From Paralvinella palmiformis (lineage: Eukaryota; Annelida; Polychaeta; Terebellida; Alvinellidae): a stretch of DNA of 64,000 nt. The translations under genes were made by a program, and so were the position numbers. The notes under the pieces are model-generated. The model was not told the DNA's origin and ran no database searches. It saw nothing but the letters and a program-made list of their open reading frames with translations. Position 1 is the stretch's first letter. Every line of letters begins with the position of its first letter. This document shows, one piece after another, positions 58,321 through 64,000 of the stretch. The stretch lies in NCBI GenBank assembly GCA_025642065.1, contig JAODUP010000128.1, positions 231,001 through 295,000 on the forward strand. The letters are read 5' to 3'.

Positions 58321-58419
58321 AAAAGAAACAGCCGTTAAGAGGATTAATGATATTACCTTTGATCTTATATCGATGCATAATTATTACCCACTCATGATAT
58401 TCATATTTAGCTGCCAGAC

Positions 58420-58620
58420 TAAACAATAATAAACAGCGCCTGTATTTTGTTGGCTAACGGGAAGTTAATTAGTAAGTCTTGTGAAAGCGAGGATCATAAA
58501 CGCGTTATTAGCTCAGTTCGAGGCAATCGAAATTAACGCCTTGATTGTTCTTTGAAGCCGTGATCTATTGATTGGTTATAAAATATGAACATCTGTGTTA
58601 TGGTTTATTATGGTCTGCTA
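58420..58620. promoter_or_regulatory. Small complex non-coding block 13
   Basis: Contains GAAGTTAATTAGTAAG (58461) and TGATTGTTCTTTGAAG (58541), homeodomain and TCF/SOX-like cores. Low certainty. Confidence 0.25.
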
Positions 58621-58639
58621 TTGTTATGCGTTGTAAAGC

Positions 58640-59215
58640 AAGTTCTCTTGATGATGAAACATCCAACACGGTTCCTGATATACTAAAATGGATACGCAGC
58701 TAAGAGAAACTGGACCCACGTACGGAACTTCGCCGGCCCGTCACCCGCAACACTATGCCTACACTGTCAACAAGTGTACGACCCGGTACATTAACTGCTC
58801 CACTGCCCAGCCTACTCGAAGCACCGGAAGAATACTTAAAGGTCATCAACATTCCTAACAGACATCAGAACCCCACTTCTCCGGAAAGATCCCTACACAT
58901 ACCAAGGACAGATCAGACCGCCCCCTATGGACTAGTGGATAAGAGCGTGTGACTTCCGTACCCATGGTTCATGCTGTTCGGGAGGCCGGATGTTCGGATC
59001 CCGGCCGTGACATTACAGTAGGAGGAGTTTTTAGTCCAGCCAGGCAACTGCTAATTTTTTCTCTCCCCCCGAACATGACACTTATGGTAAACTGAGGTGC
59101 CACCGTTTTAAACCAACTGTCATCATCAAAATAACAGACATCAACACGATGTGCCTGTGCCCAATAGGCGACAGCCGGGGTCTCTACCCCAAACTTCAAC
59201 ACGACAAGACAAGCT
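58640..59215 (+). mobile_element. tRNA-derived SINE-D within a retroelement-like repeat
   Basis: From 58925 a tRNA-like head reads TATGGACTAGTGGATAAGAG, GGATGTTCGGATCCCGGC, then a body to about 59115. Just after it, 59163-59211 (AATAGGCGACAGCCGGGGTC, TCTACCCCAAA, GACAAGA) matches 35197-35247 upstream of the Gypsy integrase remnant. A piece of the same retroelement leader is therefore present here. The upstream half is unassigned. Confidence 0.5.
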
Positions 59216-59512
59216 AAGAGAAATGCCCTATCTGGGACTTGTTAGCCGTCATAATGAGTCTTTGATCAATGTTTCTGAGCAGGATTTTGACGTGTGTGTA
59301 TGTGGTTTGTGGCGGGATGCAAGGAACTCGGTATTAATAAGTATTATAATTGGCTTTGGTTAGAATAATGCCCGCGTTTAGTAATACCGTTAGAATGAAG
59401 TGTGTTGTGTGGACTACAAGAGAGCTATACGATACCATTCACCGAACAGTTAGACATTCATTCACTACCGATGGCCGCAAGCATCTGTGGCAGCTGCAGA
59501 TTTCTCACACGA

Positions 59513-59552
59513 GCGCGCGCGCACGCACACACACACACACACACACACACAT
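59513..59552. repeat. (CA)n microsatellite
   Basis: CG/CA run followed by pure CA. Confidence 0.93.
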
Positions 59553-59579
59553 ACGGAGAGAGGGGGAGATAATGAAATA

Positions 59580-60519
59580 TGTGTGGGGCAAAGGAATGTC
59601 CCCATTCACCCCAGACACTTCTGGCCTTCTCGGGGCCAGGAAGCAACCCTTACACCACCGCCTTAAAGGGTGGTGGTGCGCGGCGCCCATAAAGGGCCAC
59701 GCTACGCGAGGTAATTTTCAGCTGCGCCGAAGCCTTTGAACATTCCGGGAATTGCGAGGCTGACTCCTCTGAAAAGGGCCCCCATTCAGACAGGGGCGAC
59801 CCCTCCGAGGTGTGCATTCACCCACCGAACACGCTGCCCTCATAACTTCCGTCCCACGGGCGGACCATCTGCTTCGGCCATACCTCGCCTCCTCCGAGAA
59901 CCAGCCTCGCGCCTACATACATCACCACCGCTACTACTATTATTATTAAGTCGCTCAGTGTAAAAGCAACCCCGAAACAAAAGGGATAGAATTGCAAACG
60001 GTACGTCAGCCACGTTAGGCGGGACAGGTTTATTTTTTGGCTCCGTTGCGCTGACATCTAACCTTTCTCACGGAAATCCACTCGCTCTTGGTCGCGCCAC
60101 TGACACCTGAGACAGGTGTCACGCAATCACAGAGGAAATAATCCTATTTTCTGATTAGTCGAACTCGTCCAACGTCGCCCCTTGTAGGCTCGTCGCCGTT
60201 ATCGACTCGACGATAAACCGGTTCTCACGTCACTCGACGACTGACACGATAATCTTCGCGCTGCCTTCCCGTGTTCCAAGAGTTCGAACACTGATTTCGC
60301 AGCATTGAAGAGCCCCCGAATAGCCCGTTCTGTCAGCAAAAATGCCCGGAATGGAACGTTGAACAACCGTTCCCCGAGCACGACAGCTGTGTCCTTGGCT
60401 CGCGGGGCACGCGGTGGGCGGAGCCTACGCCCCTCGGGTTAGCCGATACCCGAGCTCTGATTGGCTGACTTGTGCAAGCTTCGCATTGGCCACGTACCGA
60501 GCATGCCGGGCGACGTGCT
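59580..60519 (+). promoter_or_regulatory. Upstream regulatory region of the HLH gene
   Basis: GC- and CpG-rich, without a domain-bearing frame. Visible sites include a TCF-like CCTTTGAA (59733) abutting a STAT-type TTCCGGGAA (59743). Two perfect matches to the Su(H)/CSL consensus YGTGRGAAM lie on the minus strand (60064-60072 and 60221-60229). A dyad TGACACCT-N5-AGGTGTCA (60101-60121) contains two E-boxes. There is also a GGGCGG box near 60416 and a CACGCG Hes-type site (60408). Two inverted CCAAT boxes (ATTGG at 60460 and 60485) lie near the TATA box. Binding is inferred from motif only. Confidence 0.55.
60101..60121. promoter_or_regulatory. T-box-like / E-box dyad
   Basis: TGACACCT and its exact reverse complement AGGTGTCA are separated by GAGAC. 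The half-site fits the T-box core AGGTGTNA. Alternatively the paired CACCTG (60104) and CAGGTG (60113) E-boxes would suit Snail/E-protein factors. Confidence 0.5.
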
Positions 60520-60526
60520 TATATAA
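60520..60526 (+). promoter_or_regulatory. TATA box of the HLH gene
   Basis: TATATAA in GCTTATATAAGGCG. It lies 32 bases before a TCAGAC initiator-like sequence (A at 60552), the normal spacing, and the leader that follows has no ATG. Confidence 0.8.
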
Positions 60527-60551
60527 GGCGAGGAATTCGGTGCTGTACGTC

Positions 60552-60728
60552 AGACAACTCTTGCCGAACAGAGACAGTTGACTAGAACTTGCCGACGACG
60601 AACAACCAGCCTTAGGCGATTGCCATTTATTTACACTGAAGTTCGATAGCAGGACTATTACACCACACTTCGGATTTAGCAAAGTTTCAACGGATTACGG
60701 ATATCATACTCAATCGATTTGTTTCAAA
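60552..60728 (+). other. HLH gene 5' UTR exon 1
   Basis: A 177-base leader from the predicted initiator to the donor AAA|GTAAGT. It contains no ATG. Intron 1 is 128 bp and ends at TTTACAG (60856), so the start codon becomes CAAA-ATG after splicing. The start site is inferred from TATA spacing. Confidence 0.65.
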
Positions 60729-60856
60729 GTAAGTATCCACACGCCAGTTGATCTCCAGTATACGGTATTGTCGTTTATTGTCGCCAGATAGCGTGACAAA
60801 GTGTTTATCACATGGGTATGGAGATTTAACAGTCGGGTTCTTTCCTCAATTTACAG

Positions 60857-61027
60857 ATGTTGCGCATAATCGAGAAGCCGTCACCGCGCAAGCTGGTCAT
60901 GTCGCCGGGCCAAAAGGTCAGCCGGAAGTACAAGATCGCTCAGCAAAAGCGACTGATCAAGCGGCGAGAATACAAGAAACTGAAGGCGATCGTACCTTCG
61001 GTGTCGAAGAAAAACAAAGTACCAAAG
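60857..61027 (+). CDS. HLH gene exon 2
   Basis: Encodes residues 1-57, the basic segment, helix 1 and loop. The ATG directly follows the acceptor AG. The donor is AAAG|GTAGGC. Confidence 0.85.
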
Positions 61028-61552
61028 GTAGGCATCATTGTAAACTATATATAGCTACCGTTGTATGGAAAAATCAGTGTTCGACGCATTTGGTCAAAAG
61101 TAAATAGAAAATTTGACACCAATCGATTTCGATTATCTCTGAATGGGCCCAGATGTGGCTCGTTTGATCGATTTTGTGTCACTAGGCTAATTAGATGCTG
61201 TTCAAGCATTACCTTTGTATAATTTCCGTTATTTGCTGAGTTTTGCACACACATACACAAGATGACACTGGCCTTGTCTACTGGTTTCTAATGTTCCTGT
61301 CATTTTCCCTATCTTCAGATCACAGTTATTGAGGAGGCCATTAAGTACATCGATGAGCTGCACGTTGCCTTGGCCAAGAGGATGCACCTCCTCAGCGGCA
61401 TCTCTCCGGCTTATCTTCCCTATCAGATAACGCCCAACATGCTAGCTCCGGTCTTCCCATTCCCACAGCCGAGGGCCCACCAAGCCGCCGTAAAGCCCGC
61501 CACTAAGCCGCTACAGCTGTCGGGAGTCTGTAACACCGAGAGACGCAGATGA
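60857..61552 (+). CDS. Atypical helix-loop-helix regulator (Id-like HLH core)
   Basis: Exons 60857-61027 and 61319-61552 join in phase 0 to give 134 residues, ending TGA. Residues 21-42 are strongly basic (SRKYKIAQQKRLIKRREYKK). Helix 1 is about 38-47 (REYKKLKAIVP), with a short loop (SVSKKNKVPK) and helix 2 at 58-78 (ITVIEEAIKYIDELHVALAK). The helix pattern (YxKLKxxVP, KVxK, YIxDL/EL, AL) and the loop length are close to Id proteins. Id proteins lack a basic region, and canonical bHLH basic regions have a Glu (ERxR) where this one has Ala29. The tail is Pro-rich (PAYLPYQ, PVFPFPQP) with no WRPW. It is probably a nuclear HLH dimerisation factor. DNA binding is uncertain and I cannot assign a known family. 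Confidence 0.85.
61319..61552 (+). CDS. HLH gene exon 3
   Basis: Encodes residues 58-134, helix 2 and the Pro-rich tail. The acceptor is TATCTTCAG. Intron 2 (291 bp) splits the HLH exactly between loop and helix 2. Confidence 0.88.
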   Translation: MTVIEEAIKYIDELHVALAKRMHLLSGISPAYLPYQITPNMLAPVFPFPQPRAHQAAVKPATKPLQLSGVCNTERRR

Positions 61553-62262
61553 ACGTCGTCCGGCAGCCCCCCAGCATCACAACGCGGATAATCAGAAATG
61601 ACAATTTCGGCGGCCAACACAGACTGCGTAATCGCCGCTTGGTCGGTCGTCATCGCCTGCGTCATCCAAACTCGGTGCCAAATTAGTGAGCGGCCGGTGG
61701 AAGCGGATGCACCTGGATTCCCCACGTGTGGACCTCACCTGCACACGATCGCATCGGATGATATATAGGTGCTCGCTTTGGCCAACCATCTGCCGCGGTG
61801 CACTACAAGGAAACGCCAGGACGGACGAAAGAAATTCGGAGATCACCCTGAAAGCAGCTCCGAGCCACCGACGATGAACCTGGCTGTTGTTGCCTATCGA
61901 ACTTGCCTTAGACGGAGTAAAATAGGTGCTCGGGCTTCCTACGGTGGTGCTTACCCGACGGTCTCGCCCCCACCTATATTTGCCCGTCTGCAACGTAAAC
62001 ATTGACCGACATCCGTTGTCGCGTCTGCCAAACCACTTCTAATGTGATATTATCATACCCCTTATTGTTTATTGTATATTTTTAAGGTACATTCAGAACA
62101 ATCATTGTACATTTTGCTCTCATCATCATGATCGTATCGTCGCTATAATTTTTGTGTCATAGTTCTCAATGGTGCTGGTCACCGAATGTGTTTATTGTAC
62201 TGAATGCGCGATGAAAGGAATGAAATGATTATGAAAAGGAAATAAAACCATAAAAATCAAAT
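61553..62262 (+). other. HLH gene 3' UTR and poly(A) signal
   Basis: About 700 bases of 3' UTR ending with AATAAA at 62241-62246. The last 200 bases are AU-rich (TTATTGTTTATTGTATATTT near 62063, including an imperfect Pumilio-type TGTATATT). This fits a short-lived regulatory mRNA. Frames here (61423-62005) have no domains. Confidence 0.7.
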
Positions 62263-62800
62263 GCATTTTTGTTTGGTTATTAGAATGGGGGGTGGCGAAT
62301 TTACCTCGCGACCGAAGCCTGCCGCACAACTAACTCGTTCGTGGTTCACGATAAGGCCACGCTGTCCCGGGTCGTGACAAATACCGCAAGGTGTGACGTC
62401 TATATGACGAATACCGAATTGTGACATCTGTTTCCGCATACTCTCATAGCTCCGTAATCCGCATGTCGATCGGGTAACGTGTCCGTTTCCGATCGGCTGA
62501 CATCGATCACGACCTATCCGTCCGGTCACGTTGGGACATCCGATATCCAGTTGAGGAGGTTCGGTTGAGTTTGGTATTTATTTGCTGACACCCGCAGACC
62601 GAGAGCTGCCTTAACGACAACCCGCGCCTGAACCACGGCAACTCAACCGGCGATATCGTCGCTTCCGGCAGTAATTATGCTCACAGCGTGAATCCTTCTT
62701 TATTAAACCGACTCCGCGCACCGTTTACTGTTTGCGTTCATGAAATTCGACAGATACCTCGGGCCAACCAATACAGACATTATTAGCAAAATCACCTGTC
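62263..62800. promoter_or_regulatory. CpG-rich region downstream of the HLH gene
   Basis: High-complexity CpG-rich DNA with no domain-bearing frame. It may be a downstream regulatory element, by composition only. Confidence 0.25.
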
Positions 62801-63340
62801 GTCTCTAGATAATTGCTGCTCTTATGGCTGCTGGGCCTGTTTATAAAACTGGAGAATTCCTCTGAAAACAAACACTAATTTAGTTTGGAAGTAAATGCCT
62901 TATATTTGTATTTATATTTGTTTAACTGCGGAGTGGGGCCAGCGGGGAAGATTACACCCCAACCCCACCCTCCCCGAAGAGGATATGGTTTGATGTGATT
63001 ACGGTCCATAAAGATTGTTAAGAACTAGAAATAAACCTGTCAGCTTTTATATTTAGTTCCCATCCGATAATACATTGTCGTCATTATTTTTATTTGTCGG
63101 AGTTCGTACAAAGTGATGAGTCCGTCTGTAACCACTCAATTAATAAACGCGTGATCCGCAGTTACCATATTACGCCCCGAACTAGCGGGCACGTACTGGG
63201 TCATCGTTTGGGGGGAACGAGTGATTAAGTGACTGGTTGAATGTGTAAAACTAGTGAACGAGTGAGTTTATCAGTGAATGAGTAAGTGCATCGTTTAGAC
63301 AATTCCCAACGTAATTGGCATGATCGAAGAACAAGAATCC
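62801..63340. other. No gene recognised
   Basis: Unique sequence with degenerate GTGAGTGAAT-type repeats near 63220-63290. Confidence 0.35.
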
Positions 63341-63480
63341 CCAAAGAAACAGGCAGCTCTGGGATTCCAACCTTGACAGTAAGGTGCCCTAGCAGCTGAT
63401 CCACCAGAATGCCCTACAAGATCGAGGAGTCGGTGGCTCGCAGGAATGACGTCACGATTTCTGGCGTACCGCCTCACAGT
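63341..63480 (-). mobile_element. Possible decayed tRNA-derived SINE
   Basis: On the minus strand TTCTGGTGGATCAGCTGC and AGGTTGGAATCCCAGAGC resemble box A and box B. No second copy is seen in the window. Confidence 0.35.
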
Positions 63481-64000
63481 TGCGCCGCGATGACCTGATC
63501 AACTTTTAAAGCTCATTCTGAGTAACCAGGGTTTGCATAGGCGACGTGACGGGTTCAAAACCAAATGTCATTCGTTTGTTATACAGAATATTTATACAAC
63601 TAAGCTTATGATCTCTGGTGACACCTGCTGCTAGACGATGCTACAGGTGATGATGATATTAAAACAATATTTGGTGTCATTTTGCGAATAATTCTAATAG
63701 CACTGACTTTTATTTACAATAATACTCACTTATATCATGCAAATTATATACAGAATACCTGTTTCTGTGGATATAAACGGCGTAATAAGTTTGTGTATAC
63801 ACGGAATACTGAGCTAGCTGTCATGTGGTTAATTTATTATACAACACAATATTTATGTATGCTCAGTATTGGCGCGCAGATACACAAACACGGGTATCAA
63901 TAGGGTTCGATCGCATCACCTGGCTCAGTTATAAGAGAAAGAAAAAACTGTTAGGGATAAGATTAAGACAAGAATACACCACCATTTATATATATATGCA
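63481..64000. other. No gene recognised
   Basis: AT-rich sequence to the window edge, with no motif. Confidence 0.4.

Overview
The window looks like AT-rich, intron-rich, repeat-laden animal DNA, probably from a lophotrochozoan and most likely a mollusc. That placement is inference. It rests on the divergent but clear Aph-1 protein, the mixture of CR1/L2-like LINEs, tRNA-derived SINEs and hAT-type elements, and the abundant dinucleotide repeats. There are no operons and no bacterial features.

Two host genes can be supported. The first is a complete six-exon Aph-1 gene, encoding a multipass subunit of the gamma-secretase protease, on the + strand from 9047 to 43774. Every exon joins in frame to give 255 residues. 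Its last intron is 23.8 kb long (19795-43606). The second is a compact three-exon gene on the + strand at about 60552-62262, with a TATA box, an ATG-free 5' leader, a 134-residue helix-loop-helix protein and a poly(A) signal. Its HLH core resembles Id proteins. It carries a very basic N-terminal segment that lacks the usual E-box-contacting glutamate. A lone membrane-anchor-like 3' exon at 57345-57561 may belong to a third gene that I cannot otherwise find.

Layout. 1-8.5 kb is a nest of decayed LINEs, a SINE and DNA-transposon pieces, including one arm of a 1.1 kb inverted repeat. 9-20 kb holds Aph-1 exons 1-5 with a 1.4 kb hAT element, the second arm of the inverted repeat, two MITEs and a LINE 3' end in its introns. 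20-43.6 kb is the giant intron. It carries SINEs, a broken Gypsy-type integrase gene, microsatellites and several GC/CpG-rich, non-coding, non-repetitive blocks that look like regulatory DNA. 43.8-60 kb is gene-poor, with more of these blocks, a 42-bp minisatellite, SINEs and a microsatellite-flanked repeat family. 60-62.3 kb is the HLH gene. 62.3-64 kb shows no gene.

The layout suggests a regulatory-block arrangement. The small HLH gene would be the target, and the introns of the housekeeping Aph-1 gene would harbour its distal elements. This is inference from composition and gene type, not shown by the sequence alone. I see no evidence of a wholly new molecular system. The most notable items are the atypical HLH gene with its Notch-type (Su(H)) and T-box-like upstream sites, a SINE core embedded in a putative regulatory block, and several insertion events that can be read base by base.
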